In this document: positions 1-10,822 of the stretch, one piece after another
Layout: every line of letters starts with the position of its first letter
Numbering within the stretch: the first letter of the stretch is position 1
Source of the DNA: Botryotinia globosa
Lineage: Eukaryota; Ascomycota; Leotiomycetes; Helotiales; Sclerotiniaceae
DNA length: 64,000 bases
Assembly (NCBI GenBank): GCA_014898425.1
Contig: RCSZ01000007.1
Coordinates: 2,170,001-2,234,000, forward strand
Reading direction: 5' to 3'
Made by a program: the position numbers and the translations under genes
Notes under the pieces: model-generated
The model's input: the letters and a program-made list of their open reading frames with translations, nothing else
Told to the model about the DNA's origin: nothing
The model's database searches: none

Positions 1-2304
1 CGAAGATCTAGTGGGAATTGGTGCTCTGGCTCGATCAGTTGTTGCAGATCTCATAGCATCTCTTTCTATGTCGGGTTCGATAATGGTAGACGGCTCGTTT
101 GAGGAGAGATCAATTGCTTCCCTTGGAGTTTGACTAATGTCAGGCGTTGATATGGATGGCTCGTCTAGGTCATTTGTCTCTTTTGTCAGAGCATTGCCTG
201 GGTCGGAAGTCATGATGTGAGTCTCTGGTGAAGTTGCCTGTCCATGATCTGAGATTGGTGGTAATAAAACTTTCGGTAGATCTGCTTCTGGTGTAGCAGG
301 CTCATTCCTACCATCGATAATTGGTGAAAGAATTGGAAGCGGCATAGTAGAGTCCTCCAAGTAAACTTTCACGAAGTCAACTTTCGCAATAGCCATGTCC
401 ATTGCCTCGATGCACTTTTCCCGGTTGCTCTCTTTTGACACAGAAACAGATCTCAGATCTTTCATTGCATGATCTAGCATGACAGCCAATTGCCTGTTTC
501 TTTCGTTCATTGTCGCCATGATAGCTGTCGAGGCAGGCATCACACGCCCATCGTCAAGAGACCACCGTGAAGCAGCACTAGCTCTCCTAGGAGAATGGTT
601 ACTTCTTGGAGTTTGTAGTCCTTGCATATTCTTCTTCACTTCTTCCATTGCATCGCGTACAGCTTGATTGATACCAAGACGCTCTCCCCTATTGTAAACA
701 CCTTTTGCAGCACCTTGAATCAACGCTTCAACACCTCCTTGTTGTTGCAAGAACCGAGAAGGGCTAGTCAATGAAGATCTATTCCGCATGAGTAGCTGTC
801 TAGGGCTGAGACTTTCTTCAATAGGAGCATCAGGTGGTGGCGACGATTTATCTCGATGCGGGAACTTCCCACTATATTTGTGAATAATCTGGGATCCCCC
901 ACTAGCATTAAAATTGTCTCGTAAGAAGATTGCATCATCGACGAAAGTTTGAGGATTTGGAGGACACTCGTATTTCAGTAGTAACATTAATGCCAGCGAG
1001 TAGTTCGATTCCATCACTAATTTATAAGTTAGTCGTTACACCAAACCGTGGAAGGTGAATCGCATACGTTGCCAATGGATTCGAAGTAACATTGCTACAC
1101 ATATAAGGTCCACAAGATCTAGTTCTGGGTCCTCAGCAAAAAGTGTATCCCATACTGATAGTAGATCAACGAAAGGAAACTCGCGCCCGAAAAGCAACCT
1201 GATCCAACGTCTGTATAATCCGTCAATAGATGAAATTAGGCAAAGTTAACAATTTTTGTCCTTACATCAAGAATATTTGTGGTAGTATCTCAATATCTGT
1301 AAGATGTTTGGAAAGTCGCGGATCTATACGAGCCAGGTATACTTCATGAATTCGCTTACTCCTTTCAACAATAGGAGATGCGCCATTTTGAGGTGTTCCG
1401 CCAACAATTTGAGGTGTTTTTTGACCGGGGTCACCTAATTCATAAAATGACTTAGCTGATCTCATAACTAAAGACAAGAGAGTGAAGGCATCATGCTCGA
1501 TGAATTTACGATTCAAACACTGCTTCATAATCGAATCCGACGAATCTGTTCCCGATTCACTCGTGTCACTATTGATGTCTCCAGGGTCAATAGAATCTTG
1601 CTCCACTACCCATAGAATTGGAGCCAGTATCTCATGCATGCCCTGACGATAACCTACGTCTTGGTTGATTTTGCAAAAGATGAATAACACATCTAGCATG
1701 AATCTTTGGATGTCGGCGCGACGGAAGTATGGTTCTTCTGGCATGCATCTCTCGATATCCTGAAATATTTCGGCACGAATTTCTTCATCTTTCCGAAGGG
1801 TATTCCATGGCGACTCATAGTCTCTCAGTATATTTGGACAAAATTCCCAGAATACATAAAACCGAAATTAAAAGAACTCACGTGTTTATCATCATCCAAA
1901 GGATCTAATGAAGATCCTAGATCATTTGGATGTTCGATAAATCTCAAGAAATGTTCTCTTAAAGAGGTATAAGCACTGCGTGAATCCTCAAGTCCTCGTG
2001 CCCAACCCGTGATCTCTGTGTTTTGAAACAATAAAAACGTCTGTAAAATGTTACTCAAGAGTACACCAAGATGAAACTTAGAACTTGCCTTCCAACAGAC
2101 AGATCTCAAACCTCCGTTGCAAGGATTTTTTTCTCCATCGATCCTCACGGATTTCTTGAGTTCGGTCAAGTTAGATGCGGACTTTATCGTCACCTGCCAT
2201 CTCTTTCTTTTCTCACTCTTGTATTAGAACAATAACGAGCAGAGAGAGGAAGAAGCTTTTGAATTTTCTAAAAATTCTTACCTAGAATCTTCCAAAGACC
2301 TCAT
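1..2304 (-). CDS. TBC-domain Rab GTPase-activating protein, TBC1D5-like (3' end off window)
   Basis: This gene encodes a Rab GAP of the TBC1D5 type, a family acting in endosome/retromer and autophagy traffic. Reading the minus strand I build complement(join(<1..1016, 1068..1210, 1266..1813, 1882..2040, 2089..2200, 2282..2304)); the phases agree across all junctions. The TBC domain shows LRSVCWK, SPWNTLRKDEEIRAEI, the IQRFMLDVLF helix, YRQGMHEILAPILW and RWIRLLFGREFP followed by WDTLF. Those last motifs are close to TBC1D5 rather than to Gyp1-type proteins. After the domain comes a Ser/Pro-rich tail of more than 300 residues that runs off the left edge, so the stop is not seen. The intron at 2041-2088 would use a GC donor and is a multiple of three without a stop, so it could be read through. 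The 23-nt first exon (MRSLEDS) is short but gives a clean phase. The family is quite sure; the Rab substrate is unknown. Confidence 0.85.
2041..2088 (-). other. Probable 48-nt GC-AG intron in the TBC gene
   Basis: On the minus strand the sequence after WK is GCAAGT, ending in TTTTACAG 48 nt later. The stretch has no stop and keeps frame. Removing it joins VCWK to TFLLFQ, which matches the usual contiguous W-K-x-F-L core of TBC domains; retaining it adds 16 residues in the middle of that helix. Confidence 0.6.
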
Positions 2305-2817
2305 AATCACGAGCAGATGTGATGTCCGAAAAAGGGAGGTTTATGACATGACGACACTCGTATCTCTCGGACTATTTAAATCACTAGAGTGGAGTGGGGG
2401 GCAGCAAGGCTGAGCTTTACTTTATGGTTTTAAACCAAGTTTTGTTTAGCGTCAATTTCAAGCAACATCAACCAATCAAATATAATCATTACAATCACGT
2501 CAGCCTTGTTGTCAGCCTTGTTGTCAGCCTTGTTGTCAGCCTTCCATCGCATTTAAATGGAACGCCGCACTACTGTAGCATCATGCACTCCAACCGTTGC
2601 AGTCTCCAATTGGTATTCATTTTCCTGAGACGAAGTATCCACATACTATGAGATGAAGCTCACATAAGAATACACTTTAAATATAGTAAGTCTTGCATTT
2701 CACCCATGTGGAGAGTTTGTGTGAATAAAGAGATGTAAAGTCTCCATTGCCTCGTTCTGGTCCGAATCAACTATCACAAGAATTACGGAATCAATTATAC
2801 CTCGATATTATTATCTA
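2305..2817. other. Intergenic region with a 12-bp tandem repeat
   Basis: This is the upstream region of the TBC gene. It has no convincing coding sequence. It contains a 12-bp tandem repeat (unit GTCAGCCTTGTT, about 3.75 copies) at 2499-2543. The base composition is normal until the transposon edge at 2818. Confidence 0.6.
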
Positions 2818-4846
2818 TAGTAGAACTTGGCTATACCAAACTGGGATATACCGGAATCTTGAATATACCGGAATTTTTTCTTGATTTTTCCCAAATTTAT
2901 ATAGGAATATCGGAATTTCAATAAAAATAAGAATATTAGATTAAATTGACTAAATTTTAATATAAATTCTAATTATTAATTAATATATTATATATTAAAA
3001 AAATGAATCTTTGAATATAGTATTATTATTATCATTGTTATTGAAATAATTGAAAAGAGCTAATTATTATAATTCTCAAATCAATTCAATAAATCAATAA
3101 TTTTTTTTAAAAAGTATAATAAAAGGATTTTAAATATAGAAATAAAAAGTATAATGATGTAATAATATAATATAAAGCTTAATATAATATAGAATTGAAG
3201 AAATCGACTATTAGTGATTTTTTAAATAAGAAATTCGAATGATTTAATATAATAAAGCTTTTAAAATATAAATTAATTCAATCTAAAACTTGATCTCCTA
3301 TCTACCCTACTTTTAAAAAAACTCTATTTGAATAATAAATTCAATATAATTTTTATTCTAATATAAAACCTATTATAAATGAAATTCTATATTTTAAAGC
3401 TATAGAATTTTGGAAAAAGCTTTTTAAATATAAAAATAAATTTTTATTATTTGATAAGAAGAAAATTTAATCAACTAACTTTATTAATAACTTTAAGAAA
3501 TATAATTCTATACAAAAGAGATATTGATTCAATAAGAATACTTTTGTAAAGATAGGTTTTAAAATAAATATTATAATAAAAGAGAAATAATATATTATAG
3601 TTTTATATAATACAAATAATATCTATAATTATAATAAAATAGATTTCTTTTGAAAAAATAGATTAAATTATATACTTTCTATATTTAAATTTGTAAATAA
3701 AAAAAGGAAAAAGCTTGATTAATAATACTTTTTATTAATAACTTTACAAATACTTATAAGCTTTCCTTATAGATTATTAAAAAAGTATATATTCTATAAA
3801 TATCTAAAAGAATAGAATTAATTATTTTTAATAATTTAGAAATAAAATATCAATCAAATTCAAGGTTTTAAATAAATAATAATATATTCATTAAATATTT
3901 TATATAGTTTAATAATATTATAAAACAATAGAATAAAAAAGTATTATTTATTATAAACAATTTTTTAATATATAAATTAATTGTGAATATTCTAATTGAT
4001 TCAGGTAAATTATATAATATAAAGATTATATAATTATCTTCAAATTCTATATCTAAATATCAATCGCTTAATCAAAATATTATATAAAATTGAAAGCTTT
4101 ATTTATAATACCAATTTATTAGATTTATAATTGAATATTTTAATAATAATTTGAATTATTTTAAAAAACTTAATATTCTAAAAATGATTCGATAGAATAT
4201 ATTAATTTGAATAGATATCAAAAGCTATATTATTTCGAATTACTGGAATAAATTATAATATATCAATCTGAAATTACAATCTATAATATTATTAATAATA
4301 TAATAAGGTTTTGAAAAAGCTTTAGAGTTTTTATATTTTATTTTAATATATTTGAAATATTAAGATATTATAATTAGTGTATTAGATATATAAGAATATA
4401 TTTCATTTTATTTAGAATGTATTATTAAAAATAATAATAATTTGAATATTCTAATTGATAATATTATTCAAATTAAAAAGATAATTAAAAAGATAATTAA
4501 AAAGAATGAAAAGAATAAAAGAATAGAGAAGGAAATAGAGCCTTTTATTAATCATTTTCAAGCTTTTAAAATTATTCAAATTCTAATTAAATAACAAAAA
4601 TAATAAGGTATTTCTGATATTAATTTAATTAAAAGTTTATAGAAGAAAAAGTGTAAAATAGAGTTTAAATTTAATTAAGAAAAAGTATAAAAAACTATAT
4701 TAGATTACTTTAATATAAAATGAAATTGATAATTTTAAATTACAAAATGTTGATATCTTAATACCTTATCATTTTTATACTGGAATCCTTTTTATATTGG
4801 ATTTGATTGAACAAATATTTTATTCTGGTATAATCAAGTTCTACTG
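2818..4846 (+). mobile_element. RIP-degraded Fot1/pogo-family DNA transposon (Flipper-like), 2,029 bp
   Basis: The block is extremely A+T rich and abruptly bounded. The left end reads TAGTAGAACTTGGCTATACC; the reverse complement of the right end reads CAGTAGAACTTGATTATACC. They are terminal inverted repeats differing by C-to-T or G-to-A changes only. Each end is flanked by the dinucleotide TA (2816-2817 and 4847-4848), the target duplication of Tc1/mariner/pogo elements. Size and ends fit fungal Fot1-like elements (about 1.8-2.1 kb). The interior keeps the outline of a DDE transposase on the plus strand with many stops and Asp-to-Asn changes, as expected from RIP. The insertion ends 145 bp before the next gene's ATG and so occupies its promoter. 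Confidence 0.88.
3440..4600 (+). pseudogene. Dead DDE_1 (pogo/Fot1) transposase inside the transposon
   Basis: No open frame survives, but one plus-strand frame still shows the family's blocks in order. At about 3606-3660 it reads NIYNYNKIDFF-stop-K, matching NIYNxDExGFFWK, where the first catalytic Asp has become Asn. At 3985-4020 it reads NILIDSGKLYN, the second Asp block. At about 4050-4130 it reads SKYQSLNQNII followed by KLY and QFIRFIIEYF, matching SKYQPLDQGII...K..Y, with the third Asp now Asn. At about 4167-4265 it reads LNILKMIR...ISNYWNK, matching the NxLxAIRW...ISNCWxKS tail. The Trp-to-stop, Asp-to-Asn and Gly-to-Asn changes are transitions that RIP produces on one strand or the other. 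It cannot encode an active enzyme. Confidence 0.8.
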
Positions 4847-4991
4847 TATCGATCCTCGTTATACACATTTTGAGAAGGCGAACTATACCAACCCACACAT
4901 CTTTGAAGATACTGATACTCATGAAGCCGATGAAGCAATAGCAGCTCACAATTTACAAGCAATTGTCCCATCAATTGTCCCATCAACAGCC

Positions 4992-6704
4992 ATGTCTTCC
5001 GATCTTCTCGAGTTCGATACATTTTACAAATCACCCCAAGATACTCAACCAAAAGCTAGCCAGAGTTTTTCGTTTTTTGATGGTGCCACCTCCAGTAGCC
5101 GGTCAGGCCACGCGCATGCAAACCAAGCTCCGGCGCAAACTATAAAGCAAAATGATGACATTTGGGGGGATCTGAATAGCTTCACGAGTCCAATGACTCC
5201 AGCACAAAGTGGAACTCCTCAAGACGATCTATGGGGTTCTTTTGGCATAACGGCTACTCCCCCGAAGCCAACTATCAATGCACCAAAATCCAATTATCAA
5301 GGGGGGAACATGTTCAAAAATGATAATGCTCCGCCAAACCCGGGAATAGTGCGCAGATCAACCCTTGACCTTTTTCACAATAATGTTCATGAAATGCCAG
5401 AGCCTTCGTCTACCTCGAACAACCATATGAGCTATTCCTATCCTCGACCAACATTGCCACCATCTAAGGGTTCGTCGGGTGGGGAAATTCTTTTTGACGC
5501 CGACGAGGAAGAGGGTGAAGATGATGATTTTGGGGATTTTGAGAGCGTCACTCCTCCTGCATCACAGCCACCTCCATCTTCGGAACCTCTCGATGACTTT
5601 TTTGGCTCAATGAGTATTCAGGAACAACCATTAAAAAAGCCTCCCAACCTCAATACCACGTCGCCGACTCTCAAAACCCCATTACCGTACCCACAAGCAC
5701 CCAAATCACCCTCCTTTCAGCAGCGGAATCCGTTTCCCAAGGTGGGTCTTGCTACCCAACAAATAAAACAAGTCGCCAAGATGAAGGGCGAAGATAAACC
5801 AAAATCAGCTTCTCCTTTGACAGCCTGGCCATCATATGACGAGGACCCCCCAAAAGCAGCGCCCTATGTTGATTTGCCTGCTATACCATCTATTGTTGAA
5901 GACATAGACGATGATTGGGGTGACTTCTCCGATCTTCCAGCCGAATCTCCAGCAATACCTAGCTCAAATCCAACATCTGGCATAGCAGCCGATGCTTGGG
6001 CCTGGAATGCCGTCGATAAAGTCAGCGAGCCCACGCCAGTGGAACCCAATCTTCCACCTCCTACCAACATTGCCCCTCCCTCGATTCTCTTGATGCTTTT
6101 CCCCCAGCTCTTCGACCTTCCCCAATCGTCTCTCTTCAAAGCCGTAGCAAACCAACCATTCTCTCTCAAAAATCGCATCATATCCGATCCTTCTACCATC
6201 AACTTCCTTCGCGCCTACCTTCTCATTGCCACTGTTGCAGCCCATATCATCGCTGGTCGCAAATTACGCTGGAAACGTGATATTCATTTCTCACAGGGTA
6301 TGAGCATTGGACCTGCTGGCGGAAAAGGCGGCATGAAATTGACCGGTGTCGATAAAGCCGAAGTCGCACGTGAAGATCGTGAAGCGGAAGAAACAATCCG
6401 TGTATGGAAAGAACAATTAGGGAGACTTCGATCGGCTGTAGCTGTAGCTAATACAAGTCTCAAAGACGTATCGAAGCATTTGACGATTCCAGAAATTGGA
6501 GAGTCGATGCATGTGAAGACCCAAGAAGGAGGATTAACGGCACCGAAAGCTTGTGTGATATGTGGGTTGAAGAGAGAAGAACGAGTTTTGAAAGTAGATG
6601 TCAAAGTTGAGGATAGTTTTGGGGAATGGTGGATTGAGCATTGGGGACACAGATTGTGTCGAAACTTTTGGCAGGAACATGAGGGGAAGTTAAAATTGAG
6701 ATAA
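4992..6704 (+). CDS. Probable AP-1 clathrin adaptor accessory protein (aftiphilin/Laa2-like)
   Basis: The single-exon gene encodes 570 aa starting MSSDLLEFDTFYKS. The frame is open upstream into the transposon, but with no ATG before 4992. The N-terminal two thirds is disordered with repeated acidic aromatic motifs: DDIWGDL, DDLWGSFG, DDDFGDFESV, DDFFGSM and DDDWGDFSDL. These are the sort that bind adaptor ear domains. The C-terminal third is folded: a helical block from PSILLMLFPQLFDLP to LRWKRDIHFSQGMSIGP, then an amphipathic helix, then a C-terminal module with CVICGLKREERV and WWIEHWGHRLCRNFW that may bind zinc (CxxC ... H ... C). This layout recalls the fungal Laa2/aftiphilin group that links Laa1 to AP-1 at the trans-Golgi and endosomes. 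The assignment rests on motif pattern only. Confidence 0.6.
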   Translation: MSSDLLEFDTFYKSPQDTQPKASQSFSFFDGATSSSRSGHAHANQAPAQTIKQNDDIWGDLNSFTSPMTPAQSGTPQDDLWGSFGITATPPKPTINAPKSNYQGGNMFKNDNAPPNPGIVRRSTLDLFHNNVHEMPEPSSTSNNHMSYSYPRPTLPPSKGSSGGEILFDADEEEGEDDDFGDFESVTPPASQPPPSSEPLDDFFGSMSIQEQPLKKPPNLNTTSPTLKTPLPYPQAPKSPSFQQRNPFPKVGLATQQIKQVAKMKGEDKPKSASPLTAWPSYDEDPPKAAPYVDLPAIPSIVEDIDDDWGDFSDLPAESPAIPSSNPTSGIAADAWAWNAVDKVSEPTPVEPNLPPPTNIAPPSILLMLFPQLFDLPQSSLFKAVANQPFSLKNRIISDPSTINFLRAYLLIATVAAHIIAGRKLRWKRDIHFSQGMSIGPAGGKGGMKLTGVDKAEVAREDREAEETIRVWKEQLGRLRSAVAVANTSLKDVSKHLTIPEIGESMHVKTQEGGLTAPKACVICGLKREERVLKVDVKVEDSFGEWWIEHWGHRLCRNFWQEHEGKLKLR

Positions 6705-6980
6705 GAGGGATGCTTTAGGTATATATACGTGATTGAGTATACGTATACACCACTTCGATTCATGTTTTTAATTTCACAGATTTACAATAATTTATTGGTA
6801 CTAAAAAACTTGATTCATATTGCTGGGAAGTTCAGGGGTTAAAAAATCAAAATGCTATATATTTATTACCTTACCTTAACTTACCGTGCTTGCCCATCAT
6901 ATCCTATCCTACACATTCCATCACATACCCAGTGATTCAACTATAACAACCCACCTACCTACCTATCTCTACCGATCCAC

Positions 6981-7226
6981 CTACTCCCTCGCCGCACACA
7001 AAACCCTCACTCTCTCCGCAGCCATCGCAGCCTTAGCCTTGCACCCAGAACACCATTCCGGGAGCATCTCCTCTGTCTGAATACTCTTGAGACAGGAAAT
7101 CGGAAGGGAAAAAGAAAGGGGGAGCGGAAGTGGGAGAGAAGCGGATTTGAGCGCCATCCAGCACGGTTGCGGATAGCCGTGCGAGGTATGCGAGCAGGCG
7201 TAGTGGACGGTGGTGTAGGTGCACAT
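6981..7226 (-). CDS. Small Cys-rich hypothetical protein
   Basis: An intronless frame of 81 aa begins MCTYTTVHYACSH and ends CSGCKAK...CAARE. The pattern C2, C11, H13, C22, C46, C59-x2-C62 resembles the many short fungal proteins that open with MC-x-T and a CxH pair and close with a CxxC, possibly a small zinc-binding fold. There is no signal peptide or membrane segment. It lies tail-to-tail with the Laa2-like gene (277 bp away). The function is unknown, and the frame could be spurious. Confidence 0.45.
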   Translation of the reverse strand: MCTYTTVHYACSHTSHGYPQPCWMALKSASLPLPLPLSFSLPISCLKSIQTEEMLPEWCSGCKAKAAMAAERVRVLCAARE

Positions 7227-7592
7227 TTTCTTTTTGGGGTTGCTTTTTTTGGTAATTGGTTGAGTATTTCGGGTATTGGGTATTGGGTTTCGGTTTCGGT
7301 TTCGATTCCTGATGGTGAGATATGTTATGTGGTGTATAAAACGATGAGTGGATTATTTGAAAATGGTGGATGGTCGCGATCTTTAGGTATGTAATACTGG
7401 ATACTTGATACTTGAGAATGGAAATGGAAATGGAATGAAAATCGAGATATATGATAGAAGGAAGAGGGAAAACGAGATTGATATAGGAAATGGGAACAAA
7501 GGGATTGTTTGTTCTTTTGATTTAGACAAAGGAACAAAGCGGGATGGATATGAATATGGATATAGAAAGGTTGTGGGGTGGAAAACAATGAA

Positions 7593-7636
<44 letters not shown>

Positions 7637-8342
7637 GAGGGGGACAAAGAGAGAGTGTATTTCTGGAAAAAGAGGTTTGGATTGAATAGATAGATGGATA
7701 AGGGTGGCAGGAGGACTCTGTGTATATTTGGTATTTTTTCTGTGCATTCTGTGAGTTTGTTTGGTGATTGGGATGGATTTGAAACAATAACGGGGAGGGG
7801 ATCAGACAGAATGAGAAAACTGGGTAGATTATATATATGACGAGCAGATTCCTGGGTGGTAAGTCGAATACCAGGATGTCTTGTAGGTTCACTGCAGCAT
7901 TGTTGCAAGTCAAAGAAGTAAGTCATGATCGATTGTCAAGTACCTAGTGAATGAGATATGTTGAGCTATGGTTCAGACTATCATCTACCATCTACCCGTG
8001 GATATGTAGTTTATGTTTACTAACAATGTCACTAATCTTCCTTTTTGCAGACACTGTATGAGAGAAATGACTTTCAACAAAGCTCAAGTAAAAACCACAC
8101 AAAAGATACAAATATACACATTCAATACCCCATGGGCATATTTTAAAGCAAAGATTGTATTTGACCGATAGACCACAAGTTGAATTGAGTCGTATCCAGG
8201 CTATAAGCATCCATACAATAATATTTAATAAAAGAAATAGAAAGTCCACAGCATCCTTCAGAAGCCCGAGATGAAGGAGAAAAATGTAATGCAACGCCTA
8301 TGTACACCTCTACACCTCTACCATTCTTCAACCACTTAATAT
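7227..8342. other. Intergenic region with a (GA)n tract
   Basis: There is no supported gene here. A (AG)n microsatellite of about 19 units lies at 7595-7632 within a purine-rich plus strand. Long minus-strand reading frames here are products of the pyrimidine-rich tract. Confidence 0.6.
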
Positions 8343-10345
8343 CTACCAGAACCAAGTTTTCTTTTGCTTTCTAGACTCCGCAACTTTCTTCTTTGTCTGT
8401 CTCTCTTCCTCTTCTTGTTCTTTTCCTTCGTTGATGATTTTTAATGCTTCTTCACCTTTTGGAGCGGTAGTCAAATTCTCATATCCATCTTCTGTTATCA
8501 AAAGATCGTCTTCGATACGTACACCTCCGACTGGATAGTATGTCTGTAGGAGATCTTTGTTGATGTATTTTGCATATTTGGGAGATTTGAGATAGACTTC
8601 TTCAAGGGCGTATCGGGAAAAGTAGCTTAAAGATGCATCGTTAGAGAGGAAATAGCAACAAGATGGGACAAACTTACATTCCAGGTTCGACTGTGACAAC
8701 CATATCCTTTTTGAGAATAGATCCACCATCTGAGGTGACTCCAGTGTTGGAAAGGATTTGGAAGTAGGCATCAGTCCAATCGGCGGGTCTTTTGCTGAAA
8801 CCATACAGATGATTTGTGATGCGACTTCCGCCAGGTCCGACATCATGAACTTCCAGACCGACGTAATGACCCAACTAAATGATCAGTCAGATTGGAATAT
8901 TATGAATGGAGTAAATAAGTGCTTACACCATGAGGGAAAAATGCTACCGAAACACCCGCCATGAAAAGTTCATCAAATGTGCCACCTTCCACAAGTCCCA
9001 AGTCCATGAGACCTTTGAGCGCAACTTTGTGAGCATGTATATGAATATCTCGATAATTAGCACCTGGCTTCAGCAATTCAATACACTCATCTTGCATCTG
9101 AGCTACAATGTCATAAATAGCTTGAGCTTCCTCGGTATACTCTCCAGAGATTGGAACTGTTCGAGTCACATCAGATGCGTAGCAATCCCATTCACATCCC
9201 GCATCTAAACACAGAAGTTGTCTGTCTTTTAGAGGTTCATTATTGGCCATATAGTGAAGAGCACTTGCGTTTTCTCCTGAGCCAGCAATCACTCCATATG
9301 CTTGAGTTTTCGCCTGTTTGGCAATACATGTTGCTGTAAAAATGGCTTCAATTTCTGCCTCATTGGACAAATGACGAAGACCACGAAGAACATTGATATG
9401 TCCTTGAGCTGTGATTGCACTTGCCTTTCGGATCATTCTAAGCTCATAGGGACTCTTAATAGCTCTAGCTGTATTCATAGCCTCCTCTAACCTAGAGCTA
9501 TCGAATGGAGATCCGCTGATAATAGAATGACATCCATTTTTGCGAGTAATCTGAAATTCGATATTTTTTGGTGCTTGATAATCATGTAGAACATGGATTT
9601 TTCCAGGTTCGGTATGTGCATACCAAGTGAGATATGAATCAAGATGAGTTAATGTTTCGACATGGTCAAAATCGTACTTGGCCATGATTTCCTTGATTGT
9701 CGGACGAGCTCCATTATAAATGACGGATGAGCCGGAATTTGGTGGTGGAATCCAAAGCCATAGTTGATCGCGATGGATATTGTAAGTGACGATACAATCA
9801 GGGAGATTCACCCCAGTGATATAATAGAAGTAACGACGTTGTCGGAAAGCAGGTGGCATATCAGAATCTTCATAATTGAAACTTGGTAGACCGGGAAGAT
9901 AGATGAGACCTTCATCGACATCAAGATGCTTTCTGACATTCCGTGCATGAAGTTTTGCTGATATAACTTGTCAGTAAAGATCTTGGGCATACTCATCATA
10001 AGAATGACATGATTCGAATCGGATTATTGAGTTATTCGTGATGAACCAATCATCATACTTGGCAGCCGTCCCGTGAGGATCACAGCCCCCTTCTCTGGGG
10101 AAGCTCTAGATAAGCCCATCAATGGATGGATAACTAACCTGGATACCTTTCGACTGGCTTGGGCTTATATTCTATTGATCTAATCAACTATCAGTATATT
10201 TCCTTTGGGTATGAGGGCTAAGGTTTATTCACAAAGCATCGAATTCATCCACCGCCTCACAAGCCCAACTTCCACTTGAAGAGGGTCTAACTTCTTGATC
10301 TTTGACCTGAGCGGTAAAGGAGCTCATGATAGTTTGGAGATCCAT
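8343..10345 (-). CDS. Xaa-Pro aminopeptidase (M24B, aminopeptidase P / prolidase type)
   Basis: This metallopeptidase removes N-terminal residues preceding proline. I build complement(join(8343..8625, 8678..8874, 8927..9957, 10139..10179, 10233..10345)); all phases fit and give 554 aa. The AMP_N domain begins around [13 protein letters not shown] and contains [16 protein letters not shown]. The creatinase-fold catalytic domain holds all five dinuclear metal ligands: [17 protein letters not shown] (two Asp), [13 protein letters not shown] (His), VEPGIYF (Glu) and RIEDDLLIT (Glu). The VEPGIYF ligand codon region spans the last intron. The C-terminus carries a charged extension ([12 protein letters not shown]...KKTWFW) beyond the usual end. 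No signal peptide is seen, so it is probably cytosolic. It is divergent from the dsRBD gene, sharing a 477-bp promoter. The 181-nt second intron is the least certain junction. Confidence 0.92.
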
Positions 10346-10822
10346 CTTCAATCAGAAAGATGCAAGTATCAATGAAAAGAATTATCGTTGATGTGAGGTT
10401 GTTGTTTTGGAAGGATCTCATGTCTTGTTGATTGTTGGTATGTAGTAGCTATCTCGGCTTAAGTTCGGGATAAAGGGGCTGTAAATACCCAAGTAGGCAA
10501 TCTCCCCATTGACATCTTCAGACGATAGTCATCTTTGGATCCTTTCCATGAAAGCCTTGGGCTGTGCTTGATGCAATATGATAATGTTACACTGACCATA
10601 TTCTATATCCAGTCAATATACATTCCATCCAACCAAGTCTCAATTATTGGATATGGGCTTTCTCATAACCCCGCCTGAAGTCACATACCCTTGTAGATGC
10701 ATCGAATCCCAAATATATATTGACCTTCTCCAACCTTCTACCTTCTACCTCCAGCCTCACCCAAGAAGTTCACCACAAACTATCAACTTTCGTTTCTAAG
10801 ATAGGTACAACGCTCCTTTTCA
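10346..10822. promoter_or_regulatory. Shared divergent promoter of the aminopeptidase and dsRBD genes
   Basis: This 477-bp gap separates two head-to-head start codons. It has normal base composition, and the plus-strand leader near 10720-10800 is C/T rich (CTTCTACC, CTCCAGCCTCACCC), as is common at fungal transcription starts. No specific factor site is claimed. Confidence 0.45.

Noticed and set aside
7325..7926. Three overlapping minus-strand frames of 134-176 codons
   Set aside because: Pyrimidine-rich (GA)n antisense DNA gives SLSLSL-type frames in all three phases; no domain.
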